A DNA stretch of 64,000 bases from the NCBI RefSeq assembly GCF_014217835.1, contig NZ_CP055263.1, positions 3,413,501-3,477,500 of the forward strand, given 5' to 3'. This document shows, piece by piece, positions 37,280 to 46,303 of this stretch. The position numbers were made by a program, and so were the translations under genes. Under the pieces are notes generated by a model that saw only the letters and a program-made list of their open reading frames with translations, made no database searches and was not told the DNA's origin. Source of the DNA: Metabacillus sp. KUDC1714. GTDB taxonomy: Bacteria > Bacillota > Bacilli > Bacillales > Bacillaceae. Numbering within the stretch: the first letter of the stretch is position 1; each line of letters begins with the position of its first letter.

Positions 37280-38141
37280 CTAAATTTTCTTGATCCCTGA
37301 GAATTGGAAGTGTACAGCAGCGGAAAGCACCACCGGATTTAATGATTTCGGTAATATCTACCTCAATGACATGGTAACCAAGATCTCTAAGTTTGTTATT
37401 AACTTGTTTATTAATTGGCAAGCTGATGACCCGTTTTTCTCCAATTGAAAGGACGTTTGTACCTAAGGTTGCTTGTTCTTCTTTAGAAACTTCAATTAAA
37501 TTGTATCTGGAAGAGAGTAGTCTTTCTTTTTCCTCATCAAGTTCTCCTGGGAAAATTAATGCATCATTTGGCGATATAATATTAAAAACACAATCTAAAT
37601 GTAAATAGGTATCAGTAAAAGGAATAGCGATTACGTCATAAGACGGTAATATGCTTTGTAAGTGCTGAATGGCATTTTCATTTGTTCGATTACTAACACC
37701 AACATATACCGTGTTACGATCAACTAAAACATCTCCACCTTCAATTTTATCTCCAATCAGATTTGTATAAGTTATTTTTTCATTTTCTAGCCAATTGATA
37801 AATGGTCTTTCTTCACCTTTACGAACATCATGTGCCATTTCTGCAACAAACACCTGATTTCCGAGAGTGAAACCGATATCACGAGTAAATACTTGTTCAG
37901 GAAATTTTTCTGCAGGAGGAAGCAACATGACTTCAATTCCATTTTCTTGTAACGTTTCGACAAATATCTTATGCTGTTTCTTTGCAAGATCTGTATCAAT
38001 GTTTTCTTTCAGATATTGTTTTTGCGTTTCATTAATAGGTTCTCTAATCGTCATAAAATCAGGTTGGCATAAAACGACTTTTTTTAATATATCGTATTCA
38101 CTAAAACAAGAGCTTTTTATGTAATCTGGTAGTATATTCAT
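37260..38141 (-). CDS. Dimethylarginine dimethylaminohydrolase-like protein (YkgA-like)
   Basis: 293 residues of the guanidine-modifying superfamily (arginine deiminase, DDAH, amidinotransferase). Visible catalytic elements are FTRDIGF, EGGDVLVDRN, the His in YLHLDCVFN and the Cys in GGAFRCCTLP. B. subtilis YkgA has this arrangement. By family it hydrolyses a guanidino or methylarginine-type substrate; the true substrate is not shown here. GGAGG precedes the ATG. It is a single-gene unit whose last codons lie within a terminator hairpin. Confidence 0.85.
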   Translation of the reverse strand: MNILPDYIKSSCFSEYDILKKVVLCQPDFMTIREPINETQKQYLKENIDTDLAKKQHKIFVETLQENGIEVMLLPPAEKFPEQVFTRDIGFTLGNQVFVAEMAHDVRKGEERPFINWLENEKITYTNLIGDKIEGGDVLVDRNTVYVGVSNRTNENAIQHLQSILPSYDVIAIPFTDTYLHLDCVFNIISPNDALIFPGELDEEKERLLSSRYNLIEVSKEEQATLGTNVLSIGEKRVISLPINKQVNNKLRDLGYHVIEVDITEIIKSGGAFRCCTLPILRDQENLEKPKSD

Positions 38142-38360
38142 TTGTGTCCTCCAAACTTAAAAGCAGTTTGGTTGTAATATGCCCTATTTTGACAGATTAA
38201 AACGTATTAACATAACTATCTGCTAGCCAAATCTCAAAATAATCGTCAAATACACTCCTTATATCCAATTATAAACAATATGAAAATCCTCCAATTTATA
38301 AAAGAAAAAGACTATAATAAAACTAAAGAAAATCATAAGGTATTGGAAGAAGGTTAAAAA

Positions 38361-39134
38361 ATGAGTAAAGGTAAAGTATATTTAGTGGGAGCGGGTCCTG
38401 GGGATCCCAAACTTATTACAGTTTATGGATTAGAGTGCATTCAAAAGGCAGATGTCATCGTTTACGATCGCCTGATTAGTAAAGAGTTATTGGAACATGC
38501 CAAACAGGATGCTGAGCTTATTTATTGCGGAAAGCTTCCAGGAAAACATGAGCTAATTCAAGAGCAAATACATGAGACATTAGTAGAAAAGGCTCTGGAA
38601 GATAAAGTTGTTGTTCGTTTAAAAGGGGGAGATCCTTTTGTCTTTGGGCGTGGTGCGGAAGAAGCTGAGGTTTTAAAAAATCAAGGGATTCCTTATGAAG
38701 TGATTCCAGGGATTACATCTGGGATTGCAGCACCTGCTTATGCTGGAATACCAGTAACACATCGTGATTATGCATCATCTTTTGCTATTGTGACAGGACA
38801 TGGCAGAGCAGACAAGCAAACAGATACGATTAATTGGGCTGCTTTAGCACAAGGGATTGATACAATTGCATTTTATATGGGAATTAAAAATCTGCCATAT
38901 ATCTGTCAAAAGTTAATTGAACATGGTAAAAACCGTAAAACACTTGTTTCAGTTATTCAATGGGGGACAACACCTTCACAAGTAACCATTACTGGTAACC
39001 TGGAAACGATCGTCGATGAAGTAAAGAAAAATAATATCACTCACCCTGCCATTGTTTTAGTAGGACAAGTTGTTGAAATGCGCGATAAAATAAAATGGTT
39101 TGAGGATGTTGTGAAACATAAAAGTAACAAGTAA
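38361..39134 (+). CDS. cobA: Uroporphyrinogen-III C-methyltransferase
   Basis: 257 residues of the SUMT family with all family signatures: VYLVGAGPGDPKLIT at the start, RLKGGDPFVFGRG for S-adenosylmethionine binding, VIPGITSGIAAPAYAGIPVTHR, and TGH. It methylates uroporphyrinogen III at C2 and C7 to precorrin-2, leading to siroheme or cobalamin. It stands alone, without sirB/sirC-like genes. The symbol follows common usage; other names such as sumT are equally valid. Confidence 0.93.
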   Translation: MSKGKVYLVGAGPGDPKLITVYGLECIQKADVIVYDRLISKELLEHAKQDAELIYCGKLPGKHELIQEQIHETLVEKALEDKVVVRLKGGDPFVFGRGAEEAEVLKNQGIPYEVIPGITSGIAAPAYAGIPVTHRDYASSFAIVTGHGRADKQTDTINWAALAQGIDTIAFYMGIKNLPYICQKLIEHGKNRKTLVSVIQWGTTPSQVTITGNLETIVDEVKKNNITHPAIVLVGQVVEMRDKIKWFEDVVKHKSNK

Positions 39135-39215
39135 ACGAATGACCAAAGCTTGTTTGTTTATAATTTAAACTCTTTTCTAAGAGATTGTTGCTTTTGAAAC
39201 AAAAACTAATTCAGG

Positions 39216-39382
39216 TTGATTGGAACGGATTGCGAGACTCCTGCGGGAGTAGTGGGACAGGTGAGACTCATGCAGGCGTATACGCCGAGGAGGCTCACCG
39301 CCCGCCCCGCGGAAAGCGAGCAACTGGAACGGAAATCAACCACACCGCATTACTTGGTAAATAGCAACAAAGTATGCGACAG
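39216..39382. repeat. Dispersed intergenic repeat, fuller copy
   Basis: A GC-rich element (39216-39339) with imperfect inverted ends, TTGATTGGAACGG on the left and CTGGAACGGAAATCAA on the right, and inner stems such as GGTGAG / CTCACC. The following block to 39382 is shared with the truncated copy at 25976-26046. The pattern is that of repeats scattered through many Bacillaceae genomes. No coding capacity. Confidence 0.8.
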
Positions 39383-39400
39383 TCTAATTTAAATATATCT

Positions 39401-39567
39401 AAAGAGGCTGGGACAAAAGTATTTCAGCCAAAGAAAAACCCGAACTATCATGCGAAATTCTAATTTAGAGTTTCGTAATAGTTTGGGTTTTTTATTTATA
39501 TCGCTTAATTAAATTAGAAATTATTCGGCTTTAAGAATGGTCAATTTAGTTATGTCCCAGCCTCTTT
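39401..39567. repeat. Nested inverted repeat between convergent genes
   Basis: AAAGAGGCTGGGACA (39401-39415) is the exact reverse complement of 39553-39567. Inside is a second hairpin with AAAACCCGAACTAT (39435-39448) and ATAGTTTGGGTTTT (39478-39491) followed by Ts. It probably ends transcription of both cobA (+) and ctaB (-), and resembles small mobile repeats found in Bacillales. Confidence 0.75.
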
Positions 39568-39574
39568 TTAAATA

Positions 39575-40489
39575 TTAGATTAATGAAACAATAATCATAA
39601 GTGAGAAAAGAATTGTTAGATGAATTAAAGAAAAAGCAAACATTAAATTCGCCCATTTGATATCGTCAACCTTCTTGAAGCCCCAGATACCAAGAATCAT
39701 CCAAGCTAAGGTTAGTCCAAACATGCTAAACGCAATTATTTTACTAAAGGGTAAAAATAAAATTGATGCAAACAGCAAAATGACTAGATACAGAAGGGAT
39801 TGTACTTTTGTACGATGTATACCTTTTACTACAGGAAGCATTGGTACTCCAGCTGTCTTGTATTCCTCCAATCGTCTAATTGCAATTGCATAGAAATGTG
39901 GAGGTTGCCATAAGAACATAAACACAAAAAGCGCGATAGCAACTGGGTGGAAAATATCTGAAGAAATAACTGCCCAGCCAATAATTGGTGGCATGGCTCC
40001 AGATAAGCTTCCTACCTCAGTATTATAGATAGTAGAGCGTTTCGTGAATATTGTGTAGGCAAACACATAAAAGGTAAAACCTAAAAAGCCCATAATTGCT
40101 GCAAATATTGATACCGATAGTAGAAGTGCTAATCCAACAGTAACAAGAATGATGCCTAACCATAACGCAAATCTAGGATTAATCGATCCATCAACAGTAG
40201 GTCGAACTTTGGTTCTTTGCATCTTAGAATCAATGTCTCGATCATAATAGTTATTTATCGCACCTGAGCCACCAACGACAAAGGATGTTCCAATTAAGGA
40301 AATAATAATGTTTGGTAGCTGTTCAACAAAACCTGAGTCATTCATATATAAAGCAAGACAGAGACCTGCAAACATCCCCATGAGATTTGATTTGATAATA
40401 CCTGTTTTTATAATTAACTTAATCACTTTCCATGAAAAATACTGTTTCAATGAAAATGAACCTGTTAAAGTTAGTTCAGTGTTTTTCAC
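39575..40489 (-). CDS. ctaB: Protoheme IX farnesyltransferase
   Basis: A UbiA-family prenyltransferase with multiple membrane helices and the prenyl-diphosphate motif NYYDRDIDSKMQRTKVRPT. It makes heme O from protoheme, needed for heme A or O oxidases. I prefer a GTG start at 40489 (304 residues; AGAGGAG 7 bases upstream) over the in-frame ATGs at 40495 and 40522. It is divergent from qoxABCD, whose oxidase uses the resulting heme. Confidence 0.93.
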   Translation of the reverse strand: MKNTELTLTGSFSLKQYFSWKVIKLIIKTGIIKSNLMGMFAGLCLALYMNDSGFVEQLPNIIISLIGTSFVVGGSGAINNYYDRDIDSKMQRTKVRPTVDGSINPRFALWLGIILVTVGLALLLSVSIFAAIMGFLGFTFYVFAYTIFTKRSTIYNTEVGSLSGAMPPIIGWAVISSDIFHPVAIALFVFMFLWQPPHFYAIAIRRLEEYKTAGVPMLPVVKGIHRTKVQSLLYLVILLFASILFLPFSKIIAFSMFGLTLAWMILGIWGFKKVDDIKWANLMFAFSLIHLTILFSLMIIVSLI

Positions 40490-40954
40490 AACCATTCTCC
40501 TCTTTCTTTTACTATTACACATTAATTATGAGCAAAAAGTACCGAAATAGTATCACAAATTCCAAAAGTACACATTATTGTCATAAAGCTATTGCGATTT
40601 ATTAACATTTTCTAAGTTTATGATCTTAAAAGATGGGAAAACAGTCTAAATAGATATAGAGACGTGTAATAGTCACTTACCATTGATAGATAACGGGTTT
40701 TTTATTTACTATTATTGCTTATTGCTAGAAAGGACAAAGCTTTTTTATCTACCAATACATAAATACTTTACCAATATTGTTAACAATCTGTGAAAAAACT
40801 TAGTCTAATTTTTGAATGTTAGTCAATAAAGCGGATTCAGCTATTTCGTTTTTTTTATATTTTGATAGTATGTGTAGATGTAAACATTTTGTTATTTAAA
40901 TTGTATCTACTTCATTCTTAATCTTTTACTTTTTAGAAAGGAAGGTGAACATAG
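40490..40954. promoter_or_regulatory. Divergent ctaB-qoxA intergenic region
   Basis: About 465 AT-rich bases that must hold both promoters. A 12-base perfect palindrome ATTGTTAACAAT lies at 40776-40787 and could be a regulator site, but it does not clearly match the redox repressor Rex consensus. I see no small gene here. Confidence 0.4.
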
Positions 40955-41914
40955 ATGTTCAAAAAATTTAAACCATTGATAAGTGTAGTGATGGGTTTGC
41001 TTTTTTTAATCGTATTAAGTGGCTGTAGTGAACTTGCTGTATTTGATCCGAAAGGCCCTAATGCTGAAACTCTACGTGATCTTATTATGTATTCTATCTA
41101 CTTTATGCTAGTTATCATGATTGTTGTTTACGTCTTATTTGCCTTTGTTATTGTGAAATTTCGTGACCGAAAAAATTTCAATGAAAAGGATCATGAGCCA
41201 AACATTCATGGTAGCACGAAGTTGGAAATAATCTGGACGCTTATTCCAATTGTAATCATCATCGCCTTATCAATTCCAACTGTTAAGGTCCTATATGAAT
41301 TGGAACAACCACCAAAGGAAACAGCTCATAAAGAACCGATTGTGATCCATGCAACTTCTGCAGATTGGAAATGGATTTTCAGTTATCCAGAGGAGGATAT
41401 TGAAACAATTAATTATGTGAATGTTCCTGAAGATCATCCAATCCTTTTCAAAATTACCTCAGCAGATTCGATGAGTTCGTTTTGGGTTCCACAAATAGGT
41501 GGACAAGAATATGGAATGCCTGGAATGGTCAATGATTTATACCTTCAGGCCGATGAACCTGGAATATATGATGGCATGAACTCTAACTTTACAGGAGAAG
41601 GTATGACTCACCAGAAGTTTAATTTTGTTGCTTTAGAAGAAGACGAGTATCAAAATTGGTTGAAAGATACACAAGAAAACGCACCAGAACTTACTGAAGA
41701 AACATATGAAAAATTGATGTTGCCTGAAACAGTAGAAGAATTGACGTTTTCAAATACACATTTAGATATTGTAGACCACGGGGTTGATTCCGGTGAATAT
41801 GCGATGAAGATTCGTGAAAAATACGGGATTGAAGTAGGTGTACAAGATGAAGAAGAAAACGATCAAGAAGAGTCAGATTCAACGGATGAATCAAACTCAC
41901 ATCATCATCACTAA
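40955..41914 (+). CDS. qoxA: Cytochrome aa3 quinol oxidase subunit II
   Basis: 319 residues: lipoprotein signal (VLSGCSEL), two membrane helices, and a cupredoxin-like external domain. The copper-A ligands of cytochrome c oxidases are not present (no CxxxC pair), which marks a quinol oxidase. The C-terminus is acidic and ends with SHHHH, a natural histidine tail. First gene of qoxABCD, with AAGGAAGGTG before the ATG. It takes electrons from menaquinol at the membrane. Confidence 0.95.
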   Translation: MFKKFKPLISVVMGLLFLIVLSGCSELAVFDPKGPNAETLRDLIMYSIYFMLVIMIVVYVLFAFVIVKFRDRKNFNEKDHEPNIHGSTKLEIIWTLIPIVIIIALSIPTVKVLYELEQPPKETAHKEPIVIHATSADWKWIFSYPEEDIETINYVNVPEDHPILFKITSADSMSSFWVPQIGGQEYGMPGMVNDLYLQADEPGIYDGMNSNFTGEGMTHQKFNFVALEEDEYQNWLKDTQENAPELTEETYEKLMLPETVEELTFSNTHLDIVDHGVDSGEYAMKIREKYGIEVGVQDEEENDQEESDSTDESNSHHHH

Positions 41915-41931
41915 GGAAGGAGGAACACCAA

Positions 41932-43881
41932 ATGTTCGATTTTATTAAGGATAATTTAATTTTAAATGATCCAATGCTTATTGGGGCTAACATTTCCATC
42001 TTATTATCTGTGATTGGGATCGTATTTATCTTAACGTACTTTAAAAAATGGAAATGGTTATGGACAGAGTGGTTAACAACTGTCGACCACAAAAAAATAG
42101 GAATTATGTATATTATTGCAGCTATTGTCATGCTTTTCCGTGGTGGTGTTGATGCATTATTAATGAGAGCCCAACTGACTGTTCCTAATAATGAGTTTTT
42201 AACATCACATCATTATAATGAAATTTTCACAACACATGGTACTATCATGATTATTTTCATGGCAATGCCTTTTGTTATGGGGCTAATGAACGTCGTTGTT
42301 CCCCTGCAAATTGGAGCGAGAGACGTAGCATTCCCATATTTAAATGCTTTGAGCTTTTGGTCATTTTTCTTTGGAGCAATTTTATTTAATATTTCGTTTG
42401 TATTTGGTGGATCACCAGATGCAGGTTGGACGAACTACGCTCCTTTAGCAATTGAAGGTAGTACTGGACCAGGAATAAACTATTATTTACTCGGTTTACA
42501 GATTTCAGGGATCGGTACACTTTTAACTGGTATTAACTTTATTGTAACAATCATTAAAATGCGTGCTCCAGGTATGACGTTACTTAGAATGCCAATGTTT
42601 ACATGGACATCGCTTGTAACTGCTTTTATTATCGTATTTGCCTTTCCGGTATTAACTGTCACACTAGCGTTAATGACATTTGACCGTATATTTGGTACTC
42701 ATTTCTTTACGTTAGCTGACGGAGGTATGCCGATGCTTTGGGCAAACCTATTCTGGATTTGGGGACATCCTGAAGTATATATTGTTATCTTGCCAGCTTT
42801 CGGTATTTTCTCTGAAATTATCTCGGCATTCGCAAGAAAAACATTATTTGGTTATAAATCAATGGTTATTTCAATCGTGACGATTTCCTTCCTAAGCTTC
42901 CTAGTTTGGGTTCACCATTTCTTTACAATGGGTGGAAGCGCAGCGGTTAACTCTGTGTTCTCAATCACGACAATGGCCATTGCGATACCAACAGGAATTA
43001 AAATCTTTAACTGGTTACTAACACTTTATAAAGGTCGGATTGAGTTTTCTGTACCAATGCTTTGGTCTGTCGGTTTTATTCCAACCTTCTTAATCGGAGG
43101 AGTTACAGGGGTTATGCTTGGTATGGCAGCTGCTGATTTTCAGTACCATAACAGTTACTTCCTTGTTGCTCACTTTCACTATACATTAATTGCCGGAACA
43201 GTATTTGCTTGCTTCGCAGGGTTTGTATTCTGGTATCCAAAAATGTTTGGTCATAAATTAAATGAAAGACTTGGAAAATGGACGTTTTGGTTCTTTACGA
43301 TTGGCTTTAATGTTTGTTTCTTACCGCAATTCTTATTAGGATTTGATGGTATGCCAAGACGTGTATACACTTACGGTCCAGAAGATGGATGGACTGGATT
43401 AAACGTTATATCAACGATTGGCGGTATTGGAATGGGGATTGCCTTCATGATCCTTGTGTATAACGTATATTACAGCTTCCGTTATTCTAAAAGAGAAACA
43501 ACAGGAGATGTTTGGGGAAATGGACGTACACTTGAATGGGCTACAACAACTGCGGTTGCTCCACATTATAACTTTGCAGTTGTTCCTGAAGTTAAAGGTT
43601 ATGATGCATTCTGGCTTATGAAACAAGAGAAACAAAAAGAAAAAATCGAATATAAACCAATTCATATGCCAAGTAACGCAGGAACACCTATTGTTATGTC
43701 AGCTTTCTTCTTTGTTGCAGGTTTCGGTTTAGTCTTTAAACTTTGGTGGATTGCTATATTGGGAGGCATCGGCGTCCTAGCATGTTTAGCAGTTCGATCT
43801 CTTCGCTCACATAAAGAAGATGAAGGTTATTATGTCAGCGTGGATGAAATCTTAAAAACGGAAGAGAAAAAGGAGGCGTGA
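41932..43881 (+). CDS. qoxB: Cytochrome aa3 quinol oxidase subunit I
   Basis: 649 residues, about 14-15 membrane helices, and the heme-copper oxidase core [15 protein letters not shown] with the His-Tyr crosslink motif, HH pair in [10 protein letters not shown] and HFHYTLIAG. It carries the low-spin heme and the heme a3-CuB centre that reduces oxygen and pumps protons. Seventeen bases after qoxA with AAGGAGGAA. Confidence 0.97.
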   Translation: MFDFIKDNLILNDPMLIGANISILLSVIGIVFILTYFKKWKWLWTEWLTTVDHKKIGIMYIIAAIVMLFRGGVDALLMRAQLTVPNNEFLTSHHYNEIFTTHGTIMIIFMAMPFVMGLMNVVVPLQIGARDVAFPYLNALSFWSFFFGAILFNISFVFGGSPDAGWTNYAPLAIEGSTGPGINYYLLGLQISGIGTLLTGINFIVTIIKMRAPGMTLLRMPMFTWTSLVTAFIIVFAFPVLTVTLALMTFDRIFGTHFFTLADGGMPMLWANLFWIWGHPEVYIVILPAFGIFSEIISAFARKTLFGYKSMVISIVTISFLSFLVWVHHFFTMGGSAAVNSVFSITTMAIAIPTGIKIFNWLLTLYKGRIEFSVPMLWSVGFIPTFLIGGVTGVMLGMAAADFQYHNSYFLVAHFHYTLIAGTVFACFAGFVFWYPKMFGHKLNERLGKWTFWFFTIGFNVCFLPQFLLGFDGMPRRVYTYGPEDGWTGLNVISTIGGIGMGIAFMILVYNVYYSFRYSKRETTGDVWGNGRTLEWATTTAVAPHYNFAVVPEVKGYDAFWLMKQEKQKEKIEYKPIHMPSNAGTPIVMSAFFFVAGFGLVFKLWWIAILGGIGVLACLAVRSLRSHKEDEGYYVSVDEILKTEEKKEA

Positions 43882-43884
43882 TTG

Positions 43885-44502
43885 ATGGCACATGTAAACG
43901 AAAATATAAGTCCTGACACGCCCTTGGAATATCAGTCTGGAATAGGCAGACTGAATATCTTTGGATTCTGGATCTTCCTGGGCGCTGAAATGGCTCTATT
44001 TGCTACAATCTTTGCAACATTTTTTGTACTAGATGGGCACACAGGCGGAGGTCCTCTGCCTAGTGAGCTTTTTGATCTTAAGAACACATTAATCATGACA
44101 TTGCTATTGCTAACAAGTAGTTTTACTAGTGGATTAGCGATTAATGAAATGAGAAGAAAAAACGTTAAATCAATGATTGTTTGGATCGTGATTACATTAT
44201 TGTTCGGTTTAGGTTTTTTATATATGGAAATTACTGAGTTCATCCATTTAGTACATGAGGGTGCTACTCTTGGTACAAACGCATTCTGGTCAGGTTTTTA
44301 CTTTTTAACTGGAACACACGGACTTCATGTATCACTCGGTATTGGATGGATTATCTTAATTGTTCTTCAAGTTATAAAAAGAGGTTTAACACCCGATACA
44401 GCTAAAAAGGTATTTATCTCAAGTTTATACTGGCACTTTTTAGACTTTGTATGGATCTTTGTCTTTACAGGTGTTTACCTATTAGGGTTGGTGGGATCAT
44501 GA
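43885..44502 (+). CDS. qoxC: Cytochrome aa3 quinol oxidase subunit III
   Basis: 205 residues, five membrane helices (WIFLGAEMALFATIFATFFV; HGLHVSLGIGWIIL). The ATG at 43885 follows AAGGAGG by 8 bases; an in-frame TTG at 43882 is less likely. Its TGA overlaps the qoxD ATG. Confidence 0.96.
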   Translation: MAHVNENISPDTPLEYQSGIGRLNIFGFWIFLGAEMALFATIFATFFVLDGHTGGGPLPSELFDLKNTLIMTLLLLTSSFTSGLAINEMRRKNVKSMIVWIVITLLFGLGFLYMEITEFIHLVHEGATLGTNAFWSGFYFLTGTHGLHVSLGIGWIILIVLQVIKRGLTPDTAKKVFISSLYWHFLDFVWIFVFTGVYLLGLVGS

Positions 44503-44801
44503 CAAATAATACAAGTAATCATAACCATTTTCCGTGGTCACAAGTTATTGGTTTCATCTTATCAATTGTTTTAACATTTCTAGCGGTTTGGTTGGGTCTA
44601 TACACAGACTTACCATTAAATACAATTATAATTATTGTATTCGGCCTTGCATTTCTCCAAGCTGCTATTCAGTTATTTATGTTCATGCACGTATCTGAAG
44701 GCGAAAGTGGTGTTTGGCAGGTAGGTAAGATGATATCTGCAGCATTAATTGCAATCATCATCGTTGTAGGAACAGTTTGGGTTATGACATCTATGCACTA
44801 A
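44499..44801 (+). CDS. qoxD: Cytochrome aa3 quinol oxidase subunit IV
   Basis: 100 residues with three membrane helices, including LFMFMHVSEGESGVWQ. The ATG overlaps the qoxC stop (ATGA). Small stabilising subunit of the oxidase; last gene of the operon. Confidence 0.95.
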   Translation: MTNNTSNHNHFPWSQVIGFILSIVLTFLAVWLGLYTDLPLNTIIIIVFGLAFLQAAIQLFMFMHVSEGESGVWQVGKMISAALIAIIIVVGTVWVMTSMH

Positions 44802-44811
44802 TAATAATACG

Positions 44812-44855
44812 AAAACCCGAGTAAGGACTAAGTGTTCTTCACTCGGGTTTTTTAT
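44812..44855 (+). terminator. Rho-independent terminator after qoxD
   Basis: AAAACCCGAGT (44812-44822) pairs with ACTCGGGTTTT (44841-44851), followed by more Ts. Confidence 0.9.
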
Positions 44856-44924
44856 ACTACCGTTAAATTAAACTAGACAGTACATATTGTGTGTTTAATT
44901 TATATATGATATATTAAATTCGAG

Positions 44925-45022
44925 ATTGCGCAAACGATTTCATAAAGTTTTTTAAAATATGGTGAAGAACCTTCAAAGAGATATGCTATTTATTACATTC
45001 TAGATTTGCGCAAACGTTTTCC
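44925..45022. promoter_or_regulatory. Pair of LacI-type operator sites
   Basis: TTGCGCAAACG occurs at 44926-44936 and again at 45006-45016, 80 bases apart. Each continues into a T-rich half (ATTT; TTTTCC) as in LacI-family operators around a central CG. They lie upstream of the LacI-family gene and its alpha-glucosidase and probably are its own operators, spaced for looping. Confidence 0.65.
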
Positions 45023-45198
45023 TTGAAGCGTTATCTCATTTTAATCAGGTTTAGAATAAAATATAATATTCAGGGTAGAATTGAGTCGAAATCTGTAGCG
45101 CTAAGATATTGAAAAAATAAGGAATTTTGGTTCGAAAAATTTCTTATATTATACCACAACTTAAATGGATAATTCTTTCCTTTGTTAAGGAGGTTGCT

Positions 45199-46233
45199 AT
45201 GATCGTTACAATCAAAGATGTCGCAAAAGAAGCAAATGTAGCACCATCAACTGTCTCGAGAGTTATTTCAAATAGCCCACGAATTAGTGAAAAAACGAAA
45301 AAACGTGTTCGGGAAGTAATGGAACAACTAGGTTATCACCCTAATTTTCAAGCTCGTAGCCTAGCTGCTAAAAGCACTCAGGCAATTGGTGTGATTATGC
45401 CTAATTCTGCTTTTCATGCATTTCAAAACCCCTTTTTCCCCGAAGTATTAAGGGGAATAAGCACAAATGCACACACTAATAAATATGGTATTTATTTATC
45501 AACCGGATCAACGGAGGATGAAATCTTTGAAGAGGTCACCTCTATGGTTCAAGGAAGACGAGTTGACGGAATTGTTCTCCTATATTCTCGGGTGAACGAT
45601 AAAACGATGAAATTTTTACAAGAAGCAGATTTTCCTTTTACAGTAGTTGGAAGGCCTGATGAAAATGAAGAACGAGTTACGTATGTAGATAACGATAATA
45701 TTTTTATTACAAAACAAATTACGAATTATTTAATCAAGTTAGGCCATAAGAATATTGCCTTTGTTGGTGGTAGTCTAGACTTTGTTGTCACAATTGATCG
45801 ATTAAATGGTTTCAAATTAGCTCTAAGTGAAGCAGGAATTCCATTCAATGATGAATACTTAGTCAATGAAGAGTTAATAAAAGAAAATGGTAAGAAAGCT
45901 ATTACCGCACTCATGAATTTGCAGTCACCACCAACAGGGCTCGTTACTCAGGATGATTTAATAGCTTATGAAATAATTAGTCACCTTGAAGATATGAAGA
46001 TTCGTGTTCCTGATGATGTATCAATTGTTAGCTTTAATAATTTATTGCTTTCTGAGCATTCAAAGCCATCAATTACGTCAGTTGATATAGCGATTTATCA
46101 ACTTGGATTTGAGGCAGCAAAGTGTTTAATTGAAATCATAAAAAACCCGGATTTGTTACCTAGGCGGATTACAATTCCTACGAAAATCATTGAGCGTAAA
46201 TCTTGTGCAAATAATAAGAATATCCCAATGTAA
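45199..46233 (+). CDS. LacI-family transcriptional regulator (maltose/glucosidase type)
   Basis: 344 residues from the ATG at 45199, which has AAGGAGG upstream; the frame is open back to a TTG at 45127. N-terminal LacI helix-turn-helix (IKDVAKEANVAPSTVSRVIS) and a periplasmic-binding-like sensor domain (VDNDNIFITKQITNYLIKLGHKNIAFVGG). It lies 70 bases before a GH13 glucosidase gene and after two candidate operators, so it likely represses that operon until a malto- or isomalto-oligosaccharide binds. Confidence 0.93.
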   Translation: MIVTIKDVAKEANVAPSTVSRVISNSPRISEKTKKRVREVMEQLGYHPNFQARSLAAKSTQAIGVIMPNSAFHAFQNPFFPEVLRGISTNAHTNKYGIYLSTGSTEDEIFEEVTSMVQGRRVDGIVLLYSRVNDKTMKFLQEADFPFTVVGRPDENEERVTYVDNDNIFITKQITNYLIKLGHKNIAFVGGSLDFVVTIDRLNGFKLALSEAGIPFNDEYLVNEELIKENGKKAITALMNLQSPPTGLVTQDDLIAYEIISHLEDMKIRVPDDVSIVSFNNLLLSEHSKPSITSVDIAIYQLGFEAAKCLIEIIKNPDLLPRRITIPTKIIERKSCANNKNIPM

Positions 46234-46303
46234 CAGATATATATATTGAAAATTTTGAGAGTAGATAACTGAACCCATTCGTAAGAAAGAGAGGAAACAA
46301 TAA

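Noticed and set aside
40776..40787. Palindrome ATTGTTAACAAT as a Rex site before qoxA
   Set aside because: It lacks the TTGTGAA/TTCACAA arms of the Rex consensus; kept only as an unassigned palindrome.
41891..41911. QoxA His tail as a cloning tag or contamination
   Set aside because: It follows a natural acidic Ser-rich tail and is continuous with normal operon sequence, so it is more likely a native metal-binding-like end.
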